Shown: in pieces, positions 9,376-18,051 of the stretch
How the letters are laid out: every line of letters begins with the position of its first letter
Numbering within the stretch: the stretch's first letter is position 1
Assembly: GCA_903867855.1 (NCBI GenBank)
Contig: CAIPTA010000181.1
Coordinates: forward strand, 76,038-110,885
Source: Oligoflexia bacterium
GTDB taxonomy: Bacteria > Bdellovibrionota > UBA1018 > CAIPTA01
DNA: 34,848 bases
Direction: 5' to 3'
Made by a program: the position numbers and the translations under genes
The notes under the pieces: model-generated
What the model saw: the letters and a program-made list of their open reading frames with translations, nothing else
Database searches by the model: none
Told to the model about the DNA's origin: nothing

Positions 9376-10580
9376 ACCGCCTGAAAAGTTTTGTAAATGA
9401 TTTGGCAGCACTCTATTAATTCGCTTTCCGTGATCGTGAGCGGCGGGGCTAAGCGGATGATATGATCATGGGTTGGTTTGGCGAGCAGTCCATTTTCTTT
9501 TAGACGCAAACAAAGATCCCAAGCCTTGATACGGCCTTTCGGATCGATCACTACAGCGTTCATGAGGCCCTTGCCGCGAATTTCCTGCACGAAATCGTAG
9601 CTATGTTTTCTGAATTCTGTGCGGAATACTTCGCCGAGGTGAGCAGAATTTTCTACGAGTTTTTCTGAGCGCAACACTTCGAGCGCCGCAATGGCCACCT
9701 TACAGGCTAGTGGATTACCGCCATAGGTGGATCCATGTTCCCCTGGCTTAATATTAAGCATGATTTCATCGTCTGCGAGCACGGCGGATACGGGAAGAAC
9801 GCCGCCAGACAAGGCTTTTCCGAGAATCACGATATCGGGGCGCACCTTTTCATGATCACAAGCAAGCATTTTTCCCGTGCGTCCTAAGCCCGTTTGCACT
9901 TCATCGGCGATGAACAGCACTTTATATTTTTCGCAGAGCGCTTTCGCCTGCTTTAGGTAGCCGGCATCGGGAATCACCACGCCTGCTTCACCCTGTATAG
10001 GCTCCAGCATAAAGCCTGCCACATGAGGATCTTGCAATGCTTTCTCGAGGGCTGGCAGATCATTGTAAGGAATGATCACATAGCCGGGCATATAGGGGCC
10101 GAAGCCTGCATAGGAGCTTGGATCTGTAGAAGAAGAAATGGCCGCCATCGTGCGGCCCCAGAAATTTCCTTCCACGAAAATCATTTTTGCACAGTCTTTC
10201 GGTATTTTTTTGTTCACATAGCCCCAGCGGCGAGCAAGCTTCAAAGCGGTTTCTCCGCCCTCCACGCCTGTGTTCATGGGCAGCACACGCTGATACCCAA
10301 AGTAGCTAGTGATATATTTTTCATATTCGCCGAGCACATCGTTGTAAAAAGCGCGAGAGGTGAGGGTGAGTTTTTCCGCTTGCTCTGTGAGGGCGGCGAG
10401 AATTTTAGGGTGACAATGGCCCTGGTTCACGGCGGAATAGGCGGATAGGAAATCAAAGTAGCGTTTGCCTTCCAGATCCCAAACGTGAACCCCTTTACCT
10501 CTAGTCAAAACCACGGGCAGTGGATGGTAATTATGGGCACCGTACTTATCTTCTAATTCAATGGCTTGTTTGGATTGCAT
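9372..10580 (-). CDS. rocD: Ornithine aminotransferase (ornithine-oxo-acid transaminase)
   Basis: The class III PLP aminotransferase of 402 residues moves the delta-amino group of ornithine to 2-oxoglutarate, giving glutamate semialdehyde on the arginine/proline route. Visible features are the OAT-type start ([13 protein letters not shown]), [10 protein letters not shown] for PLP phosphate, [12 protein letters not shown] with Asp226, and the PLP Lys255 in ILGKALSGG. The frame is open to 10697, but this would overlap the divergent promoter and gene; the ATG at 10580 gives the family-standard N-terminus. There is no Shine-Dalgarno site. TAGACT (10588-10593) lies 7 nt upstream, which suggests a leaderless message. 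It heads the run to the polymerase, gpmA, methyltransferase and ATPase-like gene. Confidence 0.93.
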   Translation of the reverse strand: MQSKQAIELEDKYGAHNYHPLPVVLTRGKGVHVWDLEGKRYFDFLSAYSAVNQGHCHPKILAALTEQAEKLTLTSRAFYNDVLGEYEKYITSYFGYQRVLPMNTGVEGGETALKLARRWGYVNKKIPKDCAKMIFVEGNFWGRTMAAISSSTDPSSYAGFGPYMPGYVIIPYNDLPALEKALQDPHVAGFMLEPIQGEAGVVIPDAGYLKQAKALCEKYKVLFIADEVQTGLGRTGKMLACDHEKVRPDIVILGKALSGGVLPVSAVLADDEIMLNIKPGEHGSTYGGNPLACKVAIAALEVLRSEKLVENSAHLGEVFRTEFRKHSYDFVQEIRGKGLMNAVVIDPKGRIKAWDLCLRLKENGLLAKPTHDHIIRLAPPLTITESELIECCQIIYKTFQAV

Positions 10581-10587
10581 TTGGGGG

Positions 10588-10617
10588 AGTCTAGCTGATT
10601 GGCGGCTTCTTAGGCAA
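10588..10617 (-). promoter_or_regulatory. Candidate rocD promoter
   Basis: On the minus strand TTGCCT (10617-10612) and TAGACT (10593-10588) are separated by 18 bp. The predicted transcription start falls on or next to the rocD ATG at 10580, matching the lack of a ribosome site. It is placed back to back with the plus-strand promoter at 10633-10661. Confidence 0.45.
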
Positions 10618-10632
10618 TAATGCAATGAGTAA

Positions 10633-10661
10633 TTGACGCTTCCGTGTGGCTTCGTTAGTAT
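10633..10661 (+). promoter_or_regulatory. Candidate sigma70-type promoter of the exported-protein pair
   Basis: TTGACG (10633-10638), a 17-bp spacer, then TAGTAT (10656-10661). The predicted start near 10668 gives a leader of about 28 nt that holds the GAGGAG ribosome site of the gene at 10696. Confidence 0.6.
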
Positions 10662-10695
10662 CCGTGCGTCAATGTCGAAGAATAGAGGAGTTTTC

Positions 10696-11172
10696 ATGCG
10701 TTTTTTTGTAAGTCTTTGTTTGTTTTTACCCCTAATGGCTCTCGCTCAAGAGGATTGCCCTCAGCTTACTGGCACTTTCGCGAGCTGTGTATCCACGCTT
10801 CAAGGCGCAGATCTAACGGTGCAGCAATTTGCCATCACCCAGCAAGGGATCCAGTACACCGTGGTGGAAACAGATCTTTCCGGTAAAGTTACCACAGAAA
10901 ACTATACTGCCGACGGTTCAACCACCACCCAAACTCAGGATGATCCCAACTATGGACAAGTGGTGGTAACCCAGCAAACCAGCTGTGTGAATAATACGGT
11001 AATTTTAGCGAGCTCCAGCACCGTTGGCGGGCAGCCGTTTTTTTCGATGCAGCAAGTGGTAAGCTTAAATTCTTCTGATCAACTAGTGATGGCGATTAGT
11101 GCAGGCAACGGATCGGGCAGCGTGCAGGGTTTGGGCTCGATCACTTGTTCTAGAGTGAGCGCGGCTCAGTGA
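10696..11172 (+). CDS. Small exported four-cysteine protein, first of a tandem pair
   Basis: The 158-residue protein has a signal peptide ([18 protein letters not shown]). I recognise no family. The mature part has four cysteines at 21, 31, 97 and 151 in the pattern C-x9-C near the start, one in the middle and one near the end. That fits two disulfides and a small beta-rich domain like those of secreted inhibitors or binding proteins, though function is unknown. The start at 10696 is fixed by GAGGAG 6-7 nt upstream and by the signal peptide; the frame opens earlier, at 10633, but inside the promoter. It overlaps the next gene by GTGA and is clearly paralogous to it (see 11169-11597). Confidence 0.87.
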   Translation: MRFFVSLCLFLPLMALAQEDCPQLTGTFASCVSTLQGADLTVQQFAITQQGIQYTVVETDLSGKVTTENYTADGSTTTQTQDDPNYGQVVVTQQTSCVNNTVILASSSTVGGQPFFSMQQVVSLNSSDQLVMAISAGNGSGSVQGLGSITCSRVSAAQ

Positions 11173-11597
11173 ATATTCTTTTTGCTATCCTCTTCCTACA
11201 TGGCGCTGCGCACGCAGAATCATGCCCTAATTTGCAGGGCAAATTTTTAGCCTGCACTTCTACTCTGGTGGGGGATAGCGAAGCCAAAGAATTTATCATC
11301 AACCAGGATGGCAATCGCTTCACTATGGATTCTGTGGGGCGCGATGGGCTTCTCGTGGCTGGTAAGGAATTCGTGGCAGATGGTGGCATAGTAAAGACGA
11401 CAGCAAGTACGATGCAAGCAAGCTGCGCGGGAAATGCACTCGTGCAAAGTGAAGTAATATTCCTACAAGGAAATCCATTCTTAAGTTTTACCGCGAAGTA
11501 TTATTTAACGGATGAAGATCATTTGCAGCTTGATATCTATATGGACGCCACGGCTAGCAATGTACTTAAGAGTATTCGTTGTATTCGCTTTCGTTAG
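11169..11597 (+). CDS. Small exported four-cysteine protein, second of a tandem pair
   Basis: This 142-residue protein has a signal peptide of about 16 residues ([16 protein letters not shown]). Cysteines at 19, 29, 86 and 138 sit in the same order as in the preceding protein. Shared positions include CPxLxGxFxxCxSTL, FxIxQxG, ADG in the middle, GxPFxS, and SIxCxR at the end. The gene starts with GTG at 11169, overlapping the stop of the first paralogue, so translation is probably coupled. Its last 32 bp overlap the 3' end of the opposite-strand DUF503 gene. The two copies are well diverged, so the duplication is old or the copies now bind different partners. Confidence 0.85.
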   Translation: MNILFAILFLHGAAHAESCPNLQGKFLACTSTLVGDSEAKEFIINQDGNRFTMDSVGRDGLLVAGKEFVADGGIVKTTASTMQASCAGNALVQSEVIFLQGNPFLSFTAKYYLTDEDHLQLDIYMDATASNVLKSIRCIRFR

Positions 11598-11889
11598 AGA
11601 GGATGCGGCCTAACGCATTTTTGTCGACGAAGGCCAAAAACTTCTCATCGGCCTCACCTGCCTCGTCTTTTGTTCGCGCCACCAGGCTATAGATCAACAC
11701 GCCCCGCTCTGGATTTTCCAGATATCCCTCTTCGATACTCATGCAGGAAATATTGAATTCTTTGCGAATGGATTTCAGGAGAGCCTGCAGTGTTCGGGCC
11801 TTCCAGTTGCTATCGTCGTTATTGAAAAATTCTAAGACAATTTTACCCGCCAGCACCACTGGATTATGTAAAATCTGTTTATTTCTCAT
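11566..11889 (-). CDS. DUF503 (YlxP-like) family protein
   Basis: A 107-residue cytoplasmic protein with the DUF503 pattern: an early strand with FF (KIVLEFFNN), a helix ending in IRKEFNIS, then ERGVLIYSLVARTKDEA and a final helix reaching FLAFVD. Family members are small alpha-beta proteins often found beside rbfA/truB; their role is not settled. Its ATG overlaps the ppsR stop as ATGA, making it the last gene of the mutL-miaA-ppsR chain. Its 3' end overlaps the converging exported-protein gene by 32 bp. Confidence 0.7.
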   Translation of the reverse strand: MRNKQILHNPVVLAGKIVLEFFNNDDSNWKARTLQALLKSIRKEFNISCMSIEEGYLENPERGVLIYSLVARTKDEAGEADEKFLAFVDKNALGRILSNESEYNEYS

Positions 11890-12743
11890 TTCGCGCGGCT
11901 GCGATCACTAATCTTCTTGCGTGCGCTGATAATGCGAATTATTTCTGAGGCTGTTTCTTCAAGTGCTTTACCCGAGACGTCGAAAACGGGCCAACGCTTA
12001 TTATTTCGGAAAATCTCATTGGCGTACTCAATGTCTTTCACCACATGTTCGAGGCTTGCATAGTTTTCACTTGCATGGGAACCGGGCTCTTTGCCAAGGC
12101 GCTCCAGCCGGGCCTTGCGGATTGAGTGAAGAACTTCCGCCTGAATCGTGAGACCCACCACTCGGTTTTGATCTATCTCAAAAACTTCCTGGGGGATGGG
12201 GATTCCAGTTACTACGGGAATATTGCACACCTTGAAGCCTTGCAACGAAAGATACATGGAAAGGGGCGTTTTCGAAGTGCGGGAAATGCCGAGGATCACG
12301 ATGTCTGCATCCCCGAGCATCATCACATTTTTGCCATCGTCATGCTGAATCGTATACTCCATCGCGGCGATGCGCTTAAAGTATTGATCGTTCACATCAT
12401 GAAAGAGGCCGGGCTGAGAGGCAGGCTGCACTTCAAAGAAGGCGGCGAGCGAATTAAGGAGAGGCCCCAGCAAATCGATAGTGGGGATCGTATATTGCTC
12501 CGACATCACTTGGATATATTTGCGAAGTTCCGGAGAAACGAGCGTATACACCACGAGATCGTGGCGTGGAGCCGCATCTTGAAAAATCGCTTCAATCTGA
12601 ACAGCGGTGCGAATATTTTTATAGCGAGTATAGCTAATCTCTCGATTGCTAAACTGCACCACTGCGGCTTTGGTCATGAGCGAAGCAGTTTCGCCCGTAC
12701 CATCAGAAATAATAATTACTCGTACTTCTTCTTCATGCGTCAT
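11886..12743 (-). CDS. ppsR: Pyruvate, phosphate dikinase / PEP synthetase regulatory protein (bifunctional kinase/pyrophosphorylase)
   Basis: The DUF299 family protein of 285 residues reversibly phosphorylates a Thr on PEP synthetase or pyruvate phosphate dikinase, switching it off with ADP and on with phosphate. The N-terminus VIIISDGTGETA and the P-loop-like GISRTSKTPLS (152-162) are diagnostic, followed by the LGIS-proximal region with KVCNIPVV. The target, PpsA or PpdK, is not in the window. The start ATG lies inside the 3' end of miaA (11-bp overlap) and the stop overlaps the DUF503 start. Confidence 0.95.
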   Translation of the reverse strand: MTHEEEVRVIIISDGTGETASLMTKAAVVQFSNREISYTRYKNIRTAVQIEAIFQDAAPRHDLVVYTLVSPELRKYIQVMSEQYTIPTIDLLGPLLNSLAAFFEVQPASQPGLFHDVNDQYFKRIAAMEYTIQHDDGKNVMMLGDADIVILGISRTSKTPLSMYLSLQGFKVCNIPVVTGIPIPQEVFEIDQNRVVGLTIQAEVLHSIRKARLERLGKEPGSHASENYASLEHVVKDIEYANEIFRNNKRWPVFDVSGKALEETASEIIRIISARKKISDRSRAK

Positions 12744-13674
12744 GGGGTGATTCTAGCATCAAGGTTTCCAAGATGGCAGAGAGATTTTTCACCCAAATGG
12801 CGTTCTTTTCGCCGCGAAACCAAGTTCGCTGCTGTTTGGCTAGGCGCATGGTGGCGAGTTCGATCTCTTCGGTAAGTTTGGCTTCCGTGATCTTGCCGTC
12901 TAAAAAATCCACCACCTGGCGGTAGCCAATGCTCTGCATTGGCTTTGCTTGGAAAGCTATTCCAATGGCTAAAAGCCGCTTCGTTTCTTCCACCAATCCA
13001 TCGCGTAGCATCTTCTGGGTGCGGATCTTTACATTTTCACGAAGGGATTCTTTTTCGATATCGAGGCAGAAAAAATGCACATTTTCAAAGCGAGGCGGAC
13101 GAGCCTTCGCCATGGCATTTAATTCGCTCCAAAGTTTACCGGTGCTACGCATGGCTTGTAGGGCGCGAATCACCCGATATTCATCCTGCACATGAATTTT
13201 TTCTTTCAAAGCGGGGTCGAGGCGTATCATTTCCTCATATAGCGTAGTGATACCTTGAGTTTTGATATCTTCTGCAAGCTGCTTTTTAATCATTTCGCCA
13301 TGGGCAGATTCTTCTAGGCTTTGTTCCGTCATTCCCTGCAATAGAGCGCGGAGGTAGAAGCCAGTGCCACCTACGAGCAGCGGAATTTTTTTCTGAGCAT
13401 GGAGGGAATCGATGATTGGCGCGGCGACCTCCACAAAATCCCCCGCAGTAAATGTTTCATGGCCATCGCGAATATCCAAAAGGTGATGGGGCACTCGATC
13501 TCGGTCGGCTTTATCCGGTTTCGCAGCCCCAATATCGAAGCCGCGATAGAGAGTTACAGAATCCGCACAGAGAATCTCTGCATTGCCTAAGTGCTCTGCG
13601 AGATCTAAGGCCAGCTTGCTCTTTCCGCTAGCGGTGCATCCGCCAATCACGATGACTGCTCTATCTAGATTCAT
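12733..13674 (-). CDS. miaA: tRNA dimethylallyltransferase
   Basis: MiaA transfers a dimethylallyl group to N6 of A37 in tRNAs that read UNN codons. The 313-residue protein shows the P-loop GCTASGKS (12-19), the substrate loop DSVTLYRGFDIGAAKP, the VGGTGFYLRAL segment and the C-terminal TRxLAKQQRTWFR-type motif (MRLAKQQRTWFRG). Length is typical. It overlaps mutL by 4 bp and ppsR by 11 bp. The mutL-miaA order is also seen in many proteobacteria, there usually followed by hfq, which is absent here. Confidence 0.97.
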   Translation of the reverse strand: MNLDRAVIVIGGCTASGKSKLALDLAEHLGNAEILCADSVTLYRGFDIGAAKPDKADRDRVPHHLLDIRDGHETFTAGDFVEVAAPIIDSLHAQKKIPLLVGGTGFYLRALLQGMTEQSLEESAHGEMIKKQLAEDIKTQGITTLYEEMIRLDPALKEKIHVQDEYRVIRALQAMRSTGKLWSELNAMAKARPPRFENVHFFCLDIEKESLRENVKIRTQKMLRDGLVEETKRLLAIGIAFQAKPMQSIGYRQVVDFLDGKITEAKLTEEIELATMRLAKQQRTWFRGEKNAIWVKNLSAILETLMLESPHDA

Positions 13675-15434
13675 ACAATACGCTTAAACATTTTTTCTAT
13701 GTCACGCCAATCAAGGCGCAGCGTGGTGGGGCGACCATGCGGGCAGTGGCCAGCGAAATCTGTTTGGTCCATTTGGGCGAGCAGGTGATGGGCTTCCATC
13801 GGTGATAAACTTTTTCCAGCGCGCACCGAACCGTGACAGCTCTCGGAAGCTAATCCATCTAGCATCACTTTTTTCACCTCATCGGCTACAATGTCTGGGG
13901 CGTTTTCGTGCTCCATAGTGGCGGCGAGCTCTTTAACGAGTTTGCTAAATGATATTCTCGGCGTGCCATCGCCACGAAGCAGAAGGGGAGGAATAGCACG
14001 CACGCTAATTTGTGTGGGGCCACTACGATCTAGCTCTAGACCTAGGTCGGAGAGTTTTCCCAGCTCCGCCTCTAGGAGATCGGCGCTGCGCTCTGGCACT
14101 TCCACGATAATTGGAATCAAAAGCTGCGCGGATTCTGTTCTTGCGAGGCGCTGCTTTCTTAGTTTTTCATAGCTCACCCGCTCATGAGCCGCATGTTGAT
14201 CTACGAGCAGCAAGCCCTCATCATCCTGACAAACTAAATAGGTGTTCTTAAGTGTTCCTAAAAATTGAGGCCCGCGAGCGAGCGCTGGAGGGCTAAGCAC
14301 CTCTTGCTCGATATCCGCTTTTTGGTGGAAGTGAGTAGGGGCCTCGAAGGAAAAACTTGGCGCGGCCATTGGAGTAGAGGGAGATGGAAAGCTGATATCT
14401 TCCGGCATCGCCGGGCGAGTTTTCGCTAGTGCCTCTTCCACCGTGCTTCGGATCAAGCCAAAGATCTGACTAGAATTTCGAAAACGCACCTCGGATTTTG
14501 TGGGGTGCACGTTCACATCTACGCTCTCTGGGCTAGTCTCCAGGTAAAGTGCTAGCTGCGGATAGGCGGAACCAAATAAAACTTCTTTAGCCGCCGTCAT
14601 CACCGCTTGCTGCAATACCTTGTCTTTTACGCTTCGTTTATTTACGAAGAGAAAGATTCCCCGCGAGGAAGGGATAAAATATTTGGTAGGCAGAAGAAAG
14701 CCATGCACGCTGGCATCTGGCTTATTTTTGCTAAAGGGAATGAGTTCTTCCACGCCAATCTCTAGATTAAAGGCTTCACGAAACACTTGCGCCACTCGTT
14801 CTTCTGTTTTTTTAACAGCGGGAAAGTGAAAGGATTTCTTTCCATCGATCCAAAACTCAAAACTCACTTCTGGAGAGGCTAGTGCCAGACGATGCAATGT
14901 TTGTGCGCAGGCACTGGTTTCGGAGGCTTGGCTTTTTAAGAATTTTCGCCTGGCGGGGGTATTGAAAAACAATTCACTCACTTCAATGGTGGTGCCCACG
15001 GTGCGCGTAATTTCTTTTGCGTCTTTCAATTGGGTTGCTTCGCAGACGATTTCTCTCCCCACAGGAAAATCTTTATGGCGAGAACTTAACTTTAATCGAC
15101 TCACGGCGCCGATCGAGGCGAGGGCCTCGCCGCGAAATCCCCAAGTGTGAATCGCAAAGAGATCTTTTGTTTCTCGAATTTTACTCGTGGCATGACGATC
15201 CAAAGCTAAGCGCAAATCTTCGGGGTGAATGCCGTGGCCATCATCTACCACTTCCAGCAGTTTCACTCCGCCTTCGCGAATGCTTACGCGCAGGGTGGTG
15301 GCTCCCGCATCGAGAGAGTTTTCCACGAGCTCTTTCAGAGCAGCGCTCGGACGCTCCACTACTTCACCCGCCGCAATTTGGTTGCTAAGGGCGTCGTCAA
15401 GCTTGGTGATGCGGGAGGAAAATAGCGACTGCAT
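13671..15434 (-). CDS. mutL: DNA mismatch repair protein MutL, endonuclease type
   Basis: The 587-residue protein has the GHKL ATPase motifs: ELVENSLDAGA with Glu35 and Asn39, DDGHGI, and WGFRGEALASIG. The C-terminal dimerisation domain carries the nicking motif DQHA-x2-E-x4-E (D412 to E423) with later ACR-like SCHGSVRAG and the Zn-ligand CPHGRPT. This is the MutL class found in bacteria without MutH, where MutL itself nicks the new strand; MutL of E. coli lacks the motif. A proline/serine-rich linker joins the halves near residue 340-365. There is no clear ribosome site. TATAAG (15443-15448) lies 8 nt before the ATG. It leads the chain mutL-miaA-ppsR-DUF503. Confidence 0.97.
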   Translation of the reverse strand: MQSLFSSRITKLDDALSNQIAAGEVVERPSAALKELVENSLDAGATTLRVSIREGGVKLLEVVDDGHGIHPEDLRLALDRHATSKIRETKDLFAIHTWGFRGEALASIGAVSRLKLSSRHKDFPVGREIVCEATQLKDAKEITRTVGTTIEVSELFFNTPARRKFLKSQASETSACAQTLHRLALASPEVSFEFWIDGKKSFHFPAVKKTEERVAQVFREAFNLEIGVEELIPFSKNKPDASVHGFLLPTKYFIPSSRGIFLFVNKRSVKDKVLQQAVMTAAKEVLFGSAYPQLALYLETSPESVDVNVHPTKSEVRFRNSSQIFGLIRSTVEEALAKTRPAMPEDISFPSPSTPMAAPSFSFEAPTHFHQKADIEQEVLSPPALARGPQFLGTLKNTYLVCQDDEGLLLVDQHAAHERVSYEKLRKQRLARTESAQLLIPIIVEVPERSADLLEAELGKLSDLGLELDRSGPTQISVRAIPPLLLRGDGTPRISFSKLVKELAATMEHENAPDIVADEVKKVMLDGLASESCHGSVRAGKSLSPMEAHHLLAQMDQTDFAGHCPHGRPTTLRLDWRDIEKMFKRIV

Positions 15435-15617
15435 GGATTAGGCTTATACCTGAGCTGGAGGGAAAAAAGTATAGGCAAGGCATTTGGCGATAAGATATTG
15501 GAATTACAAGCGTTAAATGTTGATTAATTTTGTCAAATAAAGATTGCCGAGCGAGCTGGAATATAGTAAAAATGAGGCTTCTTAGAACCTTATTTGTTGT
15601 GCCTGTGGTGGTGGTCT

Positions 15618-16664
15618 ATGAAATTGTCTTCCTTCTCCTTATTTGCCCTCTTTTTATTTAGTGTGTGGAGCTTTGCCATGGCTGCTGACGACGCTAAGCC
15701 ATCCTCGGATCCTGATGCCATTACGCCAGCAGAAATTCAGCAGGCCTTAAGTAATACGAGCAAAGAAAATCAAGCCTACGGACCTTTTGCAAAAAATCCC
15801 GCCTGCGGAGTAGACCCCACGGATCCTTTCGATCCAGCCTATGAAATTACCTATGGCGATTTCATCGGGGAGTGCATTGATGCCAGCACAGTGAGGCCTC
15901 CGATTCTGATCGCGCAGGATGATCACAAAATAGAGATCGCCAATTTTTATCATAATGGTCGCTACTGGATTGCGAATATTCCTAAAAATGCAGTTACCAC
16001 AGTGATGTTTCAAGGTGTGCCATTTAGTTCCATTCTGTTTGGTCTGATCAAATTTGCGCATGGCCAATTTCGGTTTAAGCTCAGTCGCCCAATAGAACTT
16101 CAAGCTCAATCTGGGGATACGAGCGTGCATGCTTCGCTTAGTGATTTTATTATTTCGAGCACCGCCACACATCCAAAGGGCATTGCCTACTCAGTGTTTA
16201 AGGGTAGCGCCTTCGGAATCACCACTCGGATTCTTTCCACAACAGCGCGAGCGGTAGAGGAAATCTTTCAAGATAAGAGTGCTGTGCACCAATATCAACT
16301 CACCATGTCCCCAGAAAATATGAATAATTTCCTACTAGATTCCATCACTCTCGCTTCCGAAGAGGGCTATATGGATCGCTACAAATTGCTCTCGGATAAT
16401 TGCGCCACAAAGGCCTTCGATGCTCTAGATGCGGCAATCCCGCGGCCACAAGGAGTGGGTCCGATGCGCGGCCACTGGTGGGAAATTCACGATGAGATAG
16501 AGCACCCAGCCCTGAAGGCATTAGTGAAGCGACATATTCCTTACACCCGAGTGAATGATTTAAATGATGAAATTCAGTGCGCAAAGCCTGGGCAAAAGCT
16601 TGGGGCTCTTGCTGTGACGGCGGAGATGCTCGGCGCTGCGAGCGCACAGTGCGCATTCCAATAA
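15618..16664 (+). CDS. Exported protein resembling the DUF4105/Lnb family
   Basis: The 348-residue product starts with a signal peptide (core FALFLFSVWSFAMA, cut near AMA/AD). The C-terminal half contains YKLLSDNCATKAFDALD, which resembles the thiol motif of DUF4105 proteins, where the Cys of DNC-T is the presumed nucleophile. An upstream segment, ANFYHNGRYWIANIP, could carry the partner His. DUF4105 includes the periplasmic domain of the lipoprotein N-acyltransferase Lnb, but the membrane part of Lnb is absent, so I assign no activity. The ATG at 15618 is preferred over one at 15594 because it begins the signal peptide (MKLSSFSLF). The 183 bp upstream hold no promoter I can defend. Confidence 0.72.
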   Translation: MKLSSFSLFALFLFSVWSFAMAADDAKPSSDPDAITPAEIQQALSNTSKENQAYGPFAKNPACGVDPTDPFDPAYEITYGDFIGECIDASTVRPPILIAQDDHKIEIANFYHNGRYWIANIPKNAVTTVMFQGVPFSSILFGLIKFAHGQFRFKLSRPIELQAQSGDTSVHASLSDFIISSTATHPKGIAYSVFKGSAFGITTRILSTTARAVEEIFQDKSAVHQYQLTMSPENMNNFLLDSITLASEEGYMDRYKLLSDNCATKAFDALDAAIPRPQGVGPMRGHWWEIHDEIEHPALKALVKRHIPYTRVNDLNDEIQCAKPGQKLGALAVTAEMLGAASAQCAFQ

Positions 16665-16694
16665 AAAAAGGGACTGCTTATACAAGCAATCCCT
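16663..16694 (-). terminator. Intrinsic terminator between convergent genes
   Basis: An 11-bp stem with one C/A mismatch (16669-16679 with 16684-16694) and loop ATAC is followed on the minus strand by seven T residues. It serves the STAS gene that ends at 16719. On the plus strand the stem has almost no T run, so termination of the DUF4105-like gene there would be weaker. Confidence 0.75.
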
Positions 16695-16718
16695 TCTCGC
16701 GTAGCTTAGCTTAAGAGT

Positions 16719-17084
16719 TTAGTTATTCTCGCCTGCGCCAAGACGGAAGAAATCCGTCATCGCTGATTCGCGGCTCTCGTGAATGGAAAAATCTTTATTG
16801 ATGTCGTAGGCATTGATGATTTTGCGGAATTCGCTGCGCACATTGCACAGACGAGGCACCGAATAGCCGGCTTCTTGGAATTCGTAGAGGGAGCGAATGA
16901 AGTGGGTGATGCCACTCGATCCCACAAAGTTGAGGCCTTCCATATCCACCACTACTTTTTTTCCGCCTTGCATGAGCACGAGAATATTCTCGCGCAATAC
17001 ATCTTGGTTTTCGTAGTCTAATTGGCCTTCGAGACTGATGACAGTGATTTCACCTTGATTGCTTAAGCTAGCGCGTAAAGACAT
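16719..17084 (-). CDS. STAS-domain anti-sigma factor antagonist-like protein
   Basis: A 121-residue single STAS domain of the SpoIIAA/RsbV type. The strand VVVDMEGLNFVGSSGI ends in the conserved phosphorylatable position (Ser56/Ser57); the residue before, usually Asp, is Gly here. Such proteins bind anti-sigma kinases or are parts of sensory relays, and their phosphorylation state decides binding. No kinase or sigma factor is nearby, so the partner must be encoded elsewhere. A good ribosome site (GGAGGGA) sits 8 nt before the ATG. Confidence 0.9.
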   Translation of the reverse strand: MSLRASLSNQGEITVISLEGQLDYENQDVLRENILVLMQGGKKVVVDMEGLNFVGSSGITHFIRSLYEFQEAGYSVPRLCNVRSEFRKIINAYDINKDFSIHESRESAMTDFFRLGAGENN

Positions 17085-17104
17085 TGATTATTCCCTCCAT
17101 GGAA

Positions 17105-17132
17105 TTGCAACTCAGCTGTCTAAAAGTATATG
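17105..17132 (+). promoter_or_regulatory. Candidate rsmI promoter
   Basis: TTGCAA (17105-17110), 16-bp spacer, TATATG (17127-17132). The predicted start falls at about 17139-17140, 2-3 nt before the ATG at 17142. This supports that ATG over the earlier one at 17130, which lies inside the -10 box. Confidence 0.45.
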
Positions 17133-17141
17133 GTAGTTTCT

Positions 17142-17993
17142 ATGAAAGACCAAGTGAATCCTCCCGGACTGTATGTGGTGGGTACTCCCATTGGGAACCT
17201 GCAAGATCTCTCGGATCGCGCCAAGCAAATCCTTTCAGAAGTGGACTGGATTGCTGCGGAAGATACACGGGAAACGGCGAAATTATTGAATGCCTTTGCG
17301 ATTCAAAAAACGCTGATATCTTTGCATGAACATTCCACTAAACAAAAAATACTGGAGCTGAAGGAGCGCTTGCAAGCAGGCGAGCGGGGAGCCTATGTGA
17401 GTGATGCCGGCACGCCAGGTATTTCAGATCCAGGAGCGGCCTTGGTGAAGGCTTGTCATGAGGCAGAAATTCAGGTGATTCCTGTGCCTGGGCCATCCGC
17501 CGTAAGCACCTTACTTTCTGCTTGCGGTTTCGACGCAAGTGCCTTCACATTCAAAGGCTTTTTCCCTCGCGAGAAAGCTGATCGCAAAGCTTGGGCGGAG
17601 GAAGTAGCAAGGCAGGGTGGGGTGCAAGTTTTTTTTGAATCGCCTCATCGCGTGAAAGAGTGCTTGCACTTTTTGGCAGAAAATTTTCCTAATGAGATTT
17701 TGGTGATGGGACGCGAACTCACCAAAAAATTTGAAACCATTCGTTTTACTACTACGACTGAACTCGCTGATTTTTATGCAAAAGAAGAAGCTCGTGGAGA
17801 GTTTGTGTTTGCACTTTCTTTGCCGGTGAAGAGTGCCGAGAAAAACCAAGTAGATCAGGTAAAATTGGAAGTTTTTTTGCGAAATTTGGTGCCACTTGGG
17901 GGCGATCAGAAGCTCTTAGTAGCGGTGGCGAAAGAGTGGGGCTTGCGTAAAAATGAAGCGTACGAATTGGTATTAAGGGTGCTCAATAAATAG
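17142..17993 (+). CDS. rsmI: 16S rRNA (cytidine1402-2'-O)-methyltransferase
   Basis: RsmI methylates the ribose of C1402 in the decoding centre of 16S rRNA using S-adenosylmethionine. The product of 283 residues shows the tetrapyrrole-methylase fold motifs: YVVGTPIGNLQDLS at the N-terminus, AAEDTRETAKLL, YVSDAGTPGISDPG for cofactor binding, VPGPSAVSTLL and FESPHRV. Two starts are possible, ATG at 17130 and at 17142. Neither has a ribosome site, and I chose 17142 because of the promoter spacing. It is divergent from the STAS gene, with 57 bp between. Confidence 0.95.
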   Translation: MKDQVNPPGLYVVGTPIGNLQDLSDRAKQILSEVDWIAAEDTRETAKLLNAFAIQKTLISLHEHSTKQKILELKERLQAGERGAYVSDAGTPGISDPGAALVKACHEAEIQVIPVPGPSAVSTLLSACGFDASAFTFKGFFPREKADRKAWAEEVARQGGVQVFFESPHRVKECLHFLAENFPNEILVMGRELTKKFETIRFTTTTELADFYAKEEARGEFVFALSLPVKSAEKNQVDQVKLEVFLRNLVPLGGDQKLLVAVAKEWGLRKNEAYELVLRVLNK

Positions 17994-18002
17994 GTGTTTT
18001 CC

Positions 18003-18031
18003 TAGACAGTCTCCTGATTAAAAAATAGAAT
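18003..18031 (+). promoter_or_regulatory. Candidate promoter of the cyclic-nucleotide operon
   Basis: TAGACA (18003-18008), 17-bp spacer, TAGAAT (18026-18031): each hexamer differs from consensus at one base. The predicted start near 18038 leaves a short leader holding AAGG next to the ATG at 18052. It begins 10 bp after the rsmI stop, so read-through from rsmI is also possible. Confidence 0.55.
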
Positions 18032-18051
18032 AAATTGGGGGAGTAGCAAGG

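Noticed and set aside
16663..16694. Terminator for the plus-strand DUF4105-like gene
   Set aside because: The T run is on the minus-strand side only; I assign it to the STAS gene, with at most weak activity on the plus strand.
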